64,000 nt of DNA, taken from assembly GCF_900142475.1 (NCBI RefSeq), contig NZ_FRAY01000005.1, positions 1 through 64,000 on the forward strand. Reading direction: 5' to 3'. The notes below the pieces were generated by a model. The model was not told the origin of the DNA. It worked only from the letters and a program-made list of their open reading frames with translations, and made no database searches. How positions within the stretch are numbered: the first letter of the stretch is position 1; every line of letters starts with the position of its first letter. The position numbers and the translations under genes were made by a program. Source of the DNA: Fibrobacter sp. UWH4 (GTDB taxonomy: Bacteria > Fibrobacterota > Fibrobacteria > Fibrobacterales > Fibrobacteraceae). Positions 1 to 8,241 of this stretch are shown one piece after another.

Positions 1-247
1 CAATCCCGAAGCGTAACTCAGCGGAATCAATAACTTTGACGGAGAAATTCCGAGTTTCCTCGACCATATTTTTACGACATCGTTTGTATTCTCAAATTTA
101 CAACTTTTGGGGAGGTTTGCAACCGAGACCCTTATTGACAAATCGTCAACGGCGCTTGGATTTTTTGTCCATGGGAAAAAAATTCGGGGTGTTTTTTCAG
201 CTTTTTTTCAAGGTATCTTTATATCGGTGTTGGAAAAAGGAGTCACA
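1..247. other. upstream spacer of the esterase gene
   Basis: I see no convincing gene here. The last 40 bases are T-rich and hold a -7-like box and a ribosome binding site for the gene that follows. An open frame covers part of it, but it lacks a ribosome binding site and gives a low-complexity protein. Confidence 0.5.
214..242 (+). promoter_or_regulatory. -7 box (TATCTTTA) and ribosome binding site of the esterase gene
   Basis: TATCTTTA at 214-221 resembles the TAnnTTTG box seen before other genes of this window. AAGGAG at 237-242 sits five bases before the ATG at 248 and decides that start over the upstream in-frame codons. Confidence 0.5.
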
Positions 248-1561
248 ATGAAAACGATGTTCTTTAAGAATTTGGCAAGGGGCTTTGTGATAGCGGGTGC
301 TGTCATGGCCTTAGTGAGCTGCGACAGTTCTACTGCTGCGAACGACAATCAGAATACTGCAAATCCGACAGCGGCTTCCCCCGCGACGGATAATCCTGCC
401 AATCCCGGCAATCCTACGAATCCGACCGATCCTGCAACGGATCCGGCCCAGGGTGGTGCTGGCGATCCGGCTTTGAATCCGGCCGATCCCGCTCAGCAGG
501 GAACGGATTCTCTCGTTAATCCAGATGATCCTTGGGCGGACCCTTGTGTGGCCTCTAGCTTGCCGAACGCTTGTGGCGATGAACCCGTTCATGGTATGAT
601 AGATACGATTTTGACGCCGGTTTCCAGCAGCTCCGAAGGCATCGCTGATCCTGTTCCGCTTTCCAGTTCCAGCGCTAGCGAAATTCCGGCAAGCTCGGCG
701 GCCGAAGTTTCTTCTTCCAGCGAAGAAGCGAAGCCCGCCGTGCCTAAAATTTTCCTCGCGAACGACAAGGAAGAAGAAAAGAACTATGTGGAAGTCGAGT
801 ACAAGACGAATACCGGCTGGGATGGGGAAGGAATCCTTGCGTACCCCAAGCGCTTGACCGACAATCCGGACCAGAAACACGCCGTCGTGGTATGGGGCCC
901 CGGTGGTGGTACAAAACCGAGTGCTTACGAAGGCATGATTCGTAGACTCGCTTCCCACGGCTTTGTGGTGGTTGCCCTCAAGGAATCTCCGGGTAATGCG
1001 ACCCAGGCTATCAAGGCTCTCGACTGGCTGGATGGGCTGAACAAGGATTCGAATAGTCCGTTGTTTGGCAAACTCGACATGAATACGGTCGGTTGCTCGG
1101 GCCACTCTATGGGTGGTCTTGAATCCGAACAGGCCCTCATCAAGGACAGGCGCGTGCTTACCGCATTCCTCAACAACAGCGGAGACTGGGACGGTGTCGG
1201 AGCCATGAAGGTGGCGACCGACCGGACTATAGCTATCCTCTACGGTGAAGGCGGCATGGAACGCGGCAACGCCGAGAACGATTACAACAACGCAAATGTC
1301 AAGGCGCCTGCATGCCTTATCCAGATGACGGGTGGCAAGGGTACCGAATGCTACGAAGTCGCTCCTGGCCGCAGGGAATGCGGTTACGGTCACGGTTCCG
1401 GTTCCTGGGACGGCATGGCCGCTACGGTTGCCTGGATGCGCTGGCACCTCGGTGGCGAGGAATGGCGCAAGGCGGACTTTGTCGGCACGAGCGGCAAGTA
1501 CATCAACGGAAACATCGCCGGCCACGATGGCAAGTGGAAAGGCCAGTGTAAGAATTTTTAA
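248..1561 (+). CDS. lipoprotein alpha/beta-hydrolase (esterase, polyester/acetylxylan-esterase-like)
   Basis: A 437-residue lipoprotein. The signal peptide ends in a lipobox with Cys25, followed by about 140 residues of Asn/Pro/Asp-rich and then Ser-rich linker, and a C-terminal alpha/beta-hydrolase domain. The nucleophile elbow is GHSMGG (in VGCSGHSMGGLE), the oxyanion region is WGPGGG, and a His-rich GYGHGSGSWDG near the end could supply the catalytic His. The family contains chlorophyllase-like, PETase-like and acetylxylan esterases, so the substrate cannot be fixed; deacetylation of plant cell-wall polymers at the cell surface fits a cellulolytic organism. It appears to be a single-gene unit with its own promoter and terminator. 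Confidence 0.85.
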   Translation: MKTMFFKNLARGFVIAGAVMALVSCDSSTAANDNQNTANPTAASPATDNPANPGNPTNPTDPATDPAQGGAGDPALNPADPAQQGTDSLVNPDDPWADPCVASSLPNACGDEPVHGMIDTILTPVSSSSEGIADPVPLSSSSASEIPASSAAEVSSSSEEAKPAVPKIFLANDKEEEKNYVEVEYKTNTGWDGEGILAYPKRLTDNPDQKHAVVVWGPGGGTKPSAYEGMIRRLASHGFVVVALKESPGNATQAIKALDWLDGLNKDSNSPLFGKLDMNTVGCSGHSMGGLESEQALIKDRRVLTAFLNNSGDWDGVGAMKVATDRTIAILYGEGGMERGNAENDYNNANVKAPACLIQMTGGKGTECYEVAPGRRECGYGHGSGSWDGMAATVAWMRWHLGGEEWRKADFVGTSGKYINGNIAGHDGKWKGQCKNF

Positions 1562-1582
1562 GAAACTCCACACTCACTCCTT

Positions 1583-1616
1583 ACACCCCGTCCGAATGGG
1601 CGGGGTGTTTTCTTTA
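1583..1616 (+). terminator. rho-independent terminator after the esterase gene
   Basis: The 8-bp arms ACACCCCG (1583-1590) and CGGGGTGT (1601-1608) are followed by a T-rich tract, 22 bases after the stop codon. Confidence 0.9.
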
Positions 1617-1697
1617 AGAATGCCTTGCCATCCTTTTTGCTTTTTTTATAATTATTGATGAAAACAAACCACTCTTTACTCCTAACCGACTACTATT

Positions 1698-2927
1698 ATG
1701 AACGCTGCAATTTTGACGAACGAATTCCCGCCTGAAATTTATGGCGGTGCCGGTATCCACGTGAAGTTCCTGACGCAGGAACTTGCAAAGCTTTGCCACA
1801 TCGAGGCGCGCTGCTTTGGAGTTCAGAACGTGGACGAAAACAATATCCACGCGCTCGGCTTTTCGCGCAAGCTCGGGCTCAACCCCGAAGACGACCGCTT
1901 CCAGAAAATTTTCAAGCCGCTTGATATCGACCTCCAGTGGGCGGCTTCGCTCAAGGATATCGACGTGATTCATTGCCATACGTGGTACAGCCACTTTGGC
2001 GGCGTGCTCGCTAGCCGTCTTCTGCAGTGCCCGTTGATTTTGACGACGCATTCGCTGGAACCGCACCGTCCGTGGAAGGCGGAGCAGCTGGGTGACGGCG
2101 GTTACGCCATGAGTTGCTGGATTGAACGCACCGCTTACGAAGCTGCCGATGGCGTGATTGCCGTGAGTGAGGGCATGAAGCGCGACGTGATGAAGCTTTA
2201 CGGCGTTCCCGAAGACCGCGTCAAGGTAATCTACAACGGTATCGATCCGGATTTCTATGCGCCGACTTTCGACGAAAAAATCCTTACCAAGTGGGGTGTA
2301 GACCCGAAGCGTCCTTATGTGCTGTTCGTGGGTCGCATTACGCGCCAGAAGGGCATCAGCCAGCTGATCCAGGCGATTCCGCAGATCGACAAGAGTGCCC
2401 AGGTGGTGCTCTGCGCCGGTGCCCCCGATACCATTGAACTTGCCGACGAATGTAAGGCCCTCATCGAAGAGGTACAGAAGACTCGCGACGGCGTGGTGTG
2501 GATTCAGGAAGCCGTTCCGCATGAAGAACTCCGCGTGCTTTACAGCCATGCGACCGTGTTCGCGACACCTTCCCTTTACGAACCGTTCGGCATCATCAAC
2601 CTCGAAGCCATGAGCTGCGGTACTCCGGTGGTGGGTTCTGCGGTGGGCGGCATTCCCGAAATCATCGTGGACGGCGAAACCGGATTCCTGGTGCCGCTCA
2701 AGGCGAAGTCTGAAACCGACTTTGAACCGGCCGACCCGAAGGCTTTCCAGACTGATTTTGCGAACAAGCTTAACAAGATTCTCGAAAACCCAGAACTTGC
2801 GAAGAAGATGGGCGAAGTCAGCCGCAAGCGCGCCATCGACGTGTTCAGCTGGAAGTCAATCGCCCAGCAGACCTTCGACTTCTACCAGGAATGCATTGAC
2901 CGCTATAAACGCGAAGGCAAGCGGTAG
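1698..2927 (+). CDS. glgA: glycogen synthase, Corynebacterium-type (GT4)
   Basis: A 409-residue GT-B glycosyltransferase that extends alpha-1,4-glucan from a nucleotide-glucose donor. The N-terminal EFPPEIYGGAGIHVKFL and C-terminal EPFGIINLEAMSCGTPVV motifs match the actinobacterial-type glycogen synthase family (TIGR02149). FVGRITRQKG is the usual start of the second Rossmann domain, and the Glu pair of the EX7E motif is present. Fibrobacter stores large amounts of glycogen, so a biosynthetic role is reasonable; whether the donor is ADP- or UDP-glucose, or the product is maltose-1-phosphate as in GlgM, cannot be read here. Its stop codon directly abuts the stop of the convergent dsbD gene, with no spacer. 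Confidence 0.93.
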   Translation: MNAAILTNEFPPEIYGGAGIHVKFLTQELAKLCHIEARCFGVQNVDENNIHALGFSRKLGLNPEDDRFQKIFKPLDIDLQWAASLKDIDVIHCHTWYSHFGGVLASRLLQCPLILTTHSLEPHRPWKAEQLGDGGYAMSCWIERTAYEAADGVIAVSEGMKRDVMKLYGVPEDRVKVIYNGIDPDFYAPTFDEKILTKWGVDPKRPYVLFVGRITRQKGISQLIQAIPQIDKSAQVVLCAGAPDTIELADECKALIEEVQKTRDGVVWIQEAVPHEELRVLYSHATVFATPSLYEPFGIINLEAMSCGTPVVGSAVGGIPEIIVDGETGFLVPLKAKSETDFEPADPKAFQTDFANKLNKILENPELAKKMGEVSRKRAIDVFSWKSIAQQTFDFYQECIDRYKREGKR

Positions 2928-4907
2928 TTACTTTCCTACAATTTTCTCCACAATCGCTGCTGTCGTGAGCAATTCCGGCAGCACGATTTGTTTTGTGGCA
3001 TCACCTGCGGGGTAGATGGCATAAGCGGGCACGCCCGATTTTCCCATGCTTTTAAGGAGCGCGTTCACCTCGGGGGTTTCGCGGGTCCAGTCGGCTTTCA
3101 CGAGGGCGACACCGAGGCTGTCCATGGCATGGCGGAATTCGTCACGGTTGAGGACTGCGGCTTCGTTCGTCTTGCAGGTGAGGCACCAGTCGGCGGTCGC
3201 ATCGATGAACACGGTGCGTTTCGCCTTCGCGAATTCTTCGATGAGCGCGGGGCTGTAACGGTACCAACCGTCGGCTGTCATCTGTTCCTGCATACGGGCG
3301 TTAAAGTGTTCCGTAGCGGCTGCATCGTATTGCGGGGCGATGACTGCAAACCAGACGGCCGCAATAACAACGATGCTTCCTCCGAGGGTTATGAGTTCGC
3401 GTTTAAAGGCTGCTCCCGGCGGCGCGAATTTTCCGACAATAATGCTCCCTCCGATGCTTGCCGCCACGACAACGGCGAACATCCCGACGCCTGCCATTCC
3501 CGCCTGTTCGTTTACAAGCCAAAGAAGCCATGCGACGGTCGCGAGGAGCAATACGCCCATCACCTTTTGCAGGCGAACCATCCACGCTCCCGGTTTCGGG
3601 AATACCTTGAGGATTTTCGGGAAGGCGCTCACGAGTATGTAGGGGAGGGCGAGCCCGAGACCCGCCGCCGTAAAGAAAAGGAACAGCACCGGGGTGCTGG
3701 CGGTGAAGGCGAATCCCATGGCGGTGCCGAGGAAGGGCGCCGAACAGGGCGTACTTAAAAGAACGAGCAGTGCGCCGGTAAAGAAGGCTCCAGCGAGTCC
3801 TGCCTTGTGTCCCGCGGCATCCATCCTGGTGGTGGCGTTCCACGGAAGCCAGATTTCAAAGATGCCGAAGAAGCTCATGGCAAATGCGGTCAGAATCACC
3901 ACCATGAAGGCGATGAAACCTGCGCTCTGGAATTGCATGCCCCAGCCCGCGGACCCGCCGCCGGCCTTGACGGCGGCGACGACGGCGGCCAGCACCCAAA
4001 AACTCACGAGGATGCCCGCCGTCGTGGCTCCTCCCAAGGCGAGGAGCCGTCCGCGACTTTCACCAGCCTGCTTAATCAGGCTGAACAACTTAAGAGAAAG
4101 CACCGGCAGCACGCACGGCATCAGGTTCAGGATAATTCCGCCGATAAAAGCGAAGAACAACAGCGCCAATACCCCGGCGCGGTTCTCCGACGCAACACTG
4201 CCGCGGTCCCCCGACGCAAAACCGTCAAGGTCCCCCGACGCATTCCCCTCTACTTCAGGGTCGTTTTTTTTTGTGGTTCCGTCCAGAGAACTGTTGTCGG
4301 TCGCGTTCTCGATGGTAAACTTGCTGGCCGATTTCGCGGCGGTCCCGTTCCCGGCAGATTTCCCGTCAAGCCGGATCGTCTTGCTTGCCGGTGCCAAACA
4401 AATCGAATTGTCGCACGCCTGGTAGTGGAACGTCACCTCGGTTCCGAGGCTGTCGTAGCCCGCTTCCGAACCGTCGCCGTTCTTCGCGACGCCCTTTACC
4501 GGGATTTCGACGGTGAACGTCCCGCGGAATGTCAGGATTTCAAGTTCCAGCGCCTCGTTGTATTCCCGGATGGGGGCAGGCCACACGGCATCGCCGAATT
4601 CTATTCCTTCCGCCTTGACTTCAATCGAGGAGGGTTTCAGGAATTCGTCGGTCACCTCGTTCGCGTTCACGTGCCACTTGTCCGGCACGGTAATGCTTAC
4701 GGTTATTTTTCCCCCGTCCTTCAGTGCTCCGGCGCTATATTCCATGAGCATGTCCGGAGGCGGCATCGAGTTCATGTTGAACTCTTCCGCTTGCACGGAT
4801 TGCGGATAAATTATGCTAAAAAGGAACAAAATAAAAAAAGTGGCGGATTCTTGCAAACAGTTGTTTGCAAAATGACGATTTTTCTTTTTTATATCTTTTA
4901 TTTTCAT
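2928..4907 (-). CDS. dsbD: thiol:disulfide interchange protein DsbD
   Basis: A 659-residue inner-membrane protein that passes electrons from cytoplasmic thioredoxin to the periplasm. After a signal peptide there is an N-terminal immunoglobulin-like DsbD domain (about residues 50-200), a Ser/Asp-rich linker, the eight-helix core with the redox cysteines in LMPCVLP and STPCSAPF, and a C-terminal thioredoxin domain with CLTC (Cys575/Cys578). The start is not certain: the ATG at 4907 gives a long Lys-rich n-region (KIKDIKKKNRH), and a perfect 9-bp-arm palindrome lies at codons 13-19. A later non-ATG start would put that palindrome in the leader. Many secreted proteins here contain paired cysteines and may depend on this system. 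Confidence 0.96.
   Translation of the reverse strand: MKIKDIKKKNRHFANNCLQESATFFILFLFSIIYPQSVQAEEFNMNSMPPPDMLMEYSAGALKDGGKITVSITVPDKWHVNANEVTDEFLKPSSIEVKAEGIEFGDAVWPAPIREYNEALELEILTFRGTFTVEIPVKGVAKNGDGSEAGYDSLGTEVTFHYQACDNSICLAPASKTIRLDGKSAGNGTAAKSASKFTIENATDNSSLDGTTKKNDPEVEGNASGDLDGFASGDRGSVASENRAGVLALLFFAFIGGIILNLMPCVLPVLSLKLFSLIKQAGESRGRLLALGGATTAGILVSFWVLAAVVAAVKAGGGSAGWGMQFQSAGFIAFMVVILTAFAMSFFGIFEIWLPWNATTRMDAAGHKAGLAGAFFTGALLVLLSTPCSAPFLGTAMGFAFTASTPVLFLFFTAAGLGLALPYILVSAFPKILKVFPKPGAWMVRLQKVMGVLLLATVAWLLWLVNEQAGMAGVGMFAVVVAASIGGSIIVGKFAPPGAAFKRELITLGGSIVVIAAVWFAVIAPQYDAAATEHFNARMQEQMTADGWYRYSPALIEEFAKAKRTVFIDATADWCLTCKTNEAAVLNRDEFRHAMDSLGVALVKADWTRETPEVNALLKSMGKSGVPAYAIYPAGDATKQIVLPELLTTAAIVEKIVGK
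4851..4870. promoter_or_regulatory. 20-bp palindrome at the 5' end of dsbD
   Basis: TTGCAAACA and TGTTTGCAA are perfect 9-bp arms around a GT centre. The site overlaps the first codons of dsbD as annotated and lies about 90 bp before the divergent sigma-factor gene, so it could be an operator. CAACTGTTTGCAA recurs near 40139. Confidence 0.35.
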
Positions 4908-4955
4908 AAATTTATTCTTAACTGAAAGATTGCTGTCGAAATTCCGGTTTGTGAA

Positions 4956-5567
4956 ATGTCCAAATCAAGAATTTTAACAGAACAGCCTCCCAATTGGGTA
5001 GAAAAGGTGTGGCGCAAGAACGCTACTCAAATTTACAAACTCTGCTGCGCCCGGAGTAAGGATACCGACCACGCAAAGGATCTTTTTCAAGAGGTAGCCC
5101 TTCGATTCTGCCGATCGGCGAATGTCCTCGATCATGAAAAACCCATTTTTCCCTGGTTTATGACGGTTATCCGGAATACGCATCGCGATCTCCACCGCAA
5201 GAACCGCCGAATAGTCCGCCTTACGGATGTTATGGAATCGGGGGCAAAGTATTCTGCAGGGAAAATCGAGCGTGAAATATGCGAGAACCGTCGCTTCCTT
5301 TTTGTGCGTAACCAGCTAGACAAGTTGATGAAGCCTCTCACCGCAGCCGAGAAAATGGCGGTGGAGTTCTCGAGCATTGGCGGAATACGTGCCGAGGAGG
5401 CGAGTCTCTTTTGCGGCACGGACAAGGGTACATTCTTCAAGCGGAAGGCGTCGGCATTCAAAAAAATGCGCGAGAAGCGCGATATCTACCTGTCGTTATT
5501 GAAAAAGAGCGATTCTGCAAGCCCAAAATTAGATGACTTGCTCGCGCGTGCGAGTGAATTTTCGTAA
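4956..5567 (+). CDS. ECF-type sigma-70 family RNA polymerase sigma factor
   Basis: A 203-residue protein with sigma region 2 (AKDLFQEVALRFCR, then PWFMTVIRNTHRDLHRKNRR for -10 recognition) and a divergent region 4 (AEKMAVEFSSIGGIRAEEASLF with a Lys-rich recognition end). Size and domain order match ECF sigma factors. The gene is followed after 9 bases by the propeller protein and then a lipoprotein, so the three probably form one operon. No anti-sigma factor is seen next to it; control may reside elsewhere or use the neighbouring exported proteins. Region 4 is weakly conserved, so the target promoters cannot be predicted. Confidence 0.85.
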   Translation: MSKSRILTEQPPNWVEKVWRKNATQIYKLCCARSKDTDHAKDLFQEVALRFCRSANVLDHEKPIFPWFMTVIRNTHRDLHRKNRRIVRLTDVMESGAKYSAGKIEREICENRRFLFVRNQLDKLMKPLTAAEKMAVEFSSIGGIRAEEASLFCGTDKGTFFKRKASAFKKMREKRDIYLSLLKKSDSASPKLDDLLARASEFS

Positions 5568-5576
5568 TTTTAAAGG

Positions 5577-7715
5577 GTGAAGTTTTCGCTAATTGCAATC
5601 GTGCTTATATTTACGGTTCAGCTGTTCGCCGCTGACCGTTGGGGAGCCTTTTCCGACCCGTTCCCCATTTATGATGTTGTTCCCTATGGTGACAACGGAA
5701 TCATGCTCGCGACCGACGGGGGACTCCGTTTTCGCACCTTGGAGGGCGACCGTGTTTTTCTCTCGCACGACGGCTTGGAAACGTCGGCGTTCTATTCTGT
5801 CGTTTCCTCTCCGCTAGGGACATTCGCCGTTTCCGAATATGGTATCGTGGTGGCCATCAATGGCGATGGCAACACATGGCGGGTCCTCAACCGATCCTAT
5901 GTCAAGAATAATGTCCGCGCGGTTCCCCGCGGGGCCGTTCTGGGGAAGAACATCCTGGTTATCGCGTTCGAAGACCGTCTTGCCTTTTTTGACCTTTTCA
6001 AGTCGACATCGCTCCTGACCGTCGAACGGATCGGTAACTATCCGCTGCAGATGAACCCGCTACGGCAACTGGCTGTACACGGGGACACTCTTTATGTCAA
6101 GACGGAACGGGCATCCTATTCCCGCGTCATGGACTGGGATAATCTGGCCTCGGACATTCACCTTAGCGATGCCGCTTCCTGGAACCTGCTCGCAGCGGAA
6201 AATGCAGTTCCCGAGTTCGCACCGTGGGATTCTACCAAGGTTGTTGCGGGTGAAGAGATTCTGACGGAATCGTTCCTGTTCGACAACAACGGTTGCCGTG
6301 TCCGCTGGACCGTGCGCTCGAAGGACGGGTACTTCCTGGTGGGGCCTTACACGATTTTGTTCTTGCATGACCAGGGAACTCCGAGAATTGTGGAGTTGCC
6401 TTACGAGCGCTACACCTTGGGCGAGGCCTACGAACTTCAGGCTATGCCTATGGGCGGAATCCTTGCCGCTTCTGTTGACGGAAAGATTGGCTATGCCAAA
6501 ACGACGGGCTGGCGTGAGCCCGAATATGTCTTTGGCGGGCTGGGGAACGGCTTTAATGCCTATTCGGCTAGGATGAAGGTTTTGTCGGTTCTTCCGGACG
6601 GGACGGTGTTCAACCATATATGGGGCTTTGTTTACCAGATTTTTTCCCATTGGGGAACGGAGCTGGAGTATTCCTTTAAACCGACAGACGGGTACTGTTT
6701 TGATAACTATCTCGAGAACTTCCCCATTTCCCAGTTTGTGGTTCCCGCTCCCGACAATTCGGGATTCCTGACGGCGACGGGGAGCAACTCCGGTTACAGC
6801 ATCGTTTACTTTACCAAGAATGGCGATGTCCGCTGCGCGAAGAATATCGGTAAGGAGCCGGTGCCCGGTCCGATGTACGCGACGGTCGACGAGAACGGTT
6901 CCTGGGTCATCTACGTGGCAAGCAAGCAAGGGACTGCTCTTGCCGACTTGGGCGGCGTGGATATGTACGTGTTTCCTGCCCCAAGGTCGAATGGTGGGGA
7001 ACTTTCGAATGGGACTTCCAAGACTTTCAGGGGAATTAATCCTGCTCCCCTGGACATGGTTTACAACTCGGTCAAAAAACGCCTCTGGATAGTTTCTATG
7101 TCGAACCTGGCGTATCTTGATACCGATCGCGATAGCTTGATCGTTCCGTCTTCTACAAACGGTCTTCGCGGTGTCGAGTATACGTCGATCGATGCGGATG
7201 TCCACGGGAATATCTGGGTGGGCACTACGGGCCACGGGGTGTACCGCTTGACGCAAAAGAAGTCGTCTCCGGACACGCTTTCGGTTGTCAATTATAATTC
7301 CCGTAACGGCTTGCTCAGCGACAATGTTTCCGACGTGGCGATCGATGCCGTCGATGGTATCGCCTGGTTTGCGCACGAAAGGGGAATCAGTTACTACCAG
7401 CGCAACGACCTCAAGGATGCGAGTGCGAACTTGACGGATTCGACTCGGGTTCTGTTCCGGGCTTATCCGGTTCCCTTCAGGCCCAAGGAACACGCCTTCT
7501 TCATTATCGAGGGCTTTACGGAAAATGCAGTCGTGAGCATCTATAACCGCGGCGGTGCGCTCATCCGGACCTTTAAGGGCGACGATGTCCTGGGAGGTCG
7601 CCTTGAGTGGAACGGTAGGGACAAGAGCGGCAAGCTCGTGGCTCCGGGCGTCTACTATTATGTTGTCAATAACGGCCCCAAAAAGAAGAAGGGCAAGTTC
7701 ATCATCGTTCATTAG
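5577..7715 (+). CDS. secreted beta-propeller-like protein with FlgD/sorting-type C-terminal domain
   Basis: A 712-residue protein. It starts with GTG (MKFSLIAIVLIF), which gives a clear signal peptide ending near LFAAD. The middle shows propeller-like blades: NIWVGTTGHGVYRL and GIAWFAHERGISYYQ resemble two-component-regulator propeller repeats. The last 90 residues (from AYPVPFRP, through VVSIYNRGGALIRTF and GVYYYVV, to GKFIIVH) resemble a FlgD-type Ig or type IX sorting-type domain. It lies 9 bases after the sigma factor and 17 bases before a small lipoprotein. A sensory or cell-surface role is inferred from context only. The ribosome binding site is poor (AAAGG directly abuts the GTG), so translation may be coupled to the sigma gene. 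Confidence 0.8.
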   Translation: MKFSLIAIVLIFTVQLFAADRWGAFSDPFPIYDVVPYGDNGIMLATDGGLRFRTLEGDRVFLSHDGLETSAFYSVVSSPLGTFAVSEYGIVVAINGDGNTWRVLNRSYVKNNVRAVPRGAVLGKNILVIAFEDRLAFFDLFKSTSLLTVERIGNYPLQMNPLRQLAVHGDTLYVKTERASYSRVMDWDNLASDIHLSDAASWNLLAAENAVPEFAPWDSTKVVAGEEILTESFLFDNNGCRVRWTVRSKDGYFLVGPYTILFLHDQGTPRIVELPYERYTLGEAYELQAMPMGGILAASVDGKIGYAKTTGWREPEYVFGGLGNGFNAYSARMKVLSVLPDGTVFNHIWGFVYQIFSHWGTELEYSFKPTDGYCFDNYLENFPISQFVVPAPDNSGFLTATGSNSGYSIVYFTKNGDVRCAKNIGKEPVPGPMYATVDENGSWVIYVASKQGTALADLGGVDMYVFPAPRSNGGELSNGTSKTFRGINPAPLDMVYNSVKKRLWIVSMSNLAYLDTDRDSLIVPSSTNGLRGVEYTSIDADVHGNIWVGTTGHGVYRLTQKKSSPDTLSVVNYNSRNGLLSDNVSDVAIDAVDGIAWFAHERGISYYQRNDLKDASANLTDSTRVLFRAYPVPFRPKEHAFFIIEGFTENAVVSIYNRGGALIRTFKGDDVLGGRLEWNGRDKSGKLVAPGVYYYVVNNGPKKKKGKFIIVH

Positions 7716-7732
7716 GTTTGAAGAGGTCTTTC

Positions 7733-8227
7733 ATGAATCGTCTTGTATTGTGGATGTCCGTTGCCGCTGTTGCCGCGGTAGCGACTTTGGTCGGCTGCGC
7801 GGGTGAACGCCAGGGGCTTGTTTGCGACGAGATGGAATACCGTCTGAATACCATGACCTATTCGCCGGACCAGCGCGCCTACGCCGAAGAGGAATTGCGT
7901 GTCTGCCGCGAGCAGGAAGCCGAGAAAAAGGCGGCGGGTGCCGCGACGCGCCAGAGCATCTATGACCGCTTCGCCGCATCGGATTCTTCAAAATCCAAGT
8001 CCGCTGCCGCAGACAATTCGAACGGTTCAGCTTCCGAAAAGGCATCCGGTGCAAGCGATGACGTCTCCGTCTCCGAGGCGCTCAAGGATTCCTCGGGCGA
8101 AAAGACGGTGAGCATCTATGACCGTTACAAGAACGTAGAACCTTCTGCGGAAAACGCCCCGGCTGAAAGCCCTGCTGCTGAAACCGCCGCCGATACCTCC
8201 GCGGCCGACGTCGGAAACTTTCAGTAA
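7733..8227 (+). CDS. small lipoprotein with SIYDRY repeats
   Basis: A 164-residue protein. I chose the ATG at 7733 because AAGAGG lies six bases upstream; the open frame extends five codons further. The lipobox LVGC places the lipidated Cys at residue 22. A Glu-rich helix follows (YAEEELRVCREQEAEKKAA), then a low-complexity Ala/Ser/Asp tail in which QSIYDRFAASD recurs as VSIYDRYKN. I recognise no family. It is the last gene of the sigma-factor operon and sits 14 bases before cca. Confidence 0.7.
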   Translation: MNRLVLWMSVAAVAAVATLVGCAGERQGLVCDEMEYRLNTMTYSPDQRAYAEEELRVCREQEAEKKAAGAATRQSIYDRFAASDSSKSKSAAADNSNGSASEKASGASDDVSVSEALKDSSGEKTVSIYDRYKNVEPSAENAPAESPAAETAADTSAADVGNFQ

Positions 8228-8241
8228 GGTGGATGCTGTAA

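Noticed and set aside
36-251. short plus-strand frame before the esterase
   Set aside because: No ribosome binding site, overlaps the promoter and the esterase start, low-complexity product.
311-1573. 420-residue minus-strand open frame over the esterase
   Set aside because: Arises from the repetitive Asn/Pro/Asp codons of the linker; Arg/Ile-rich, no domain.
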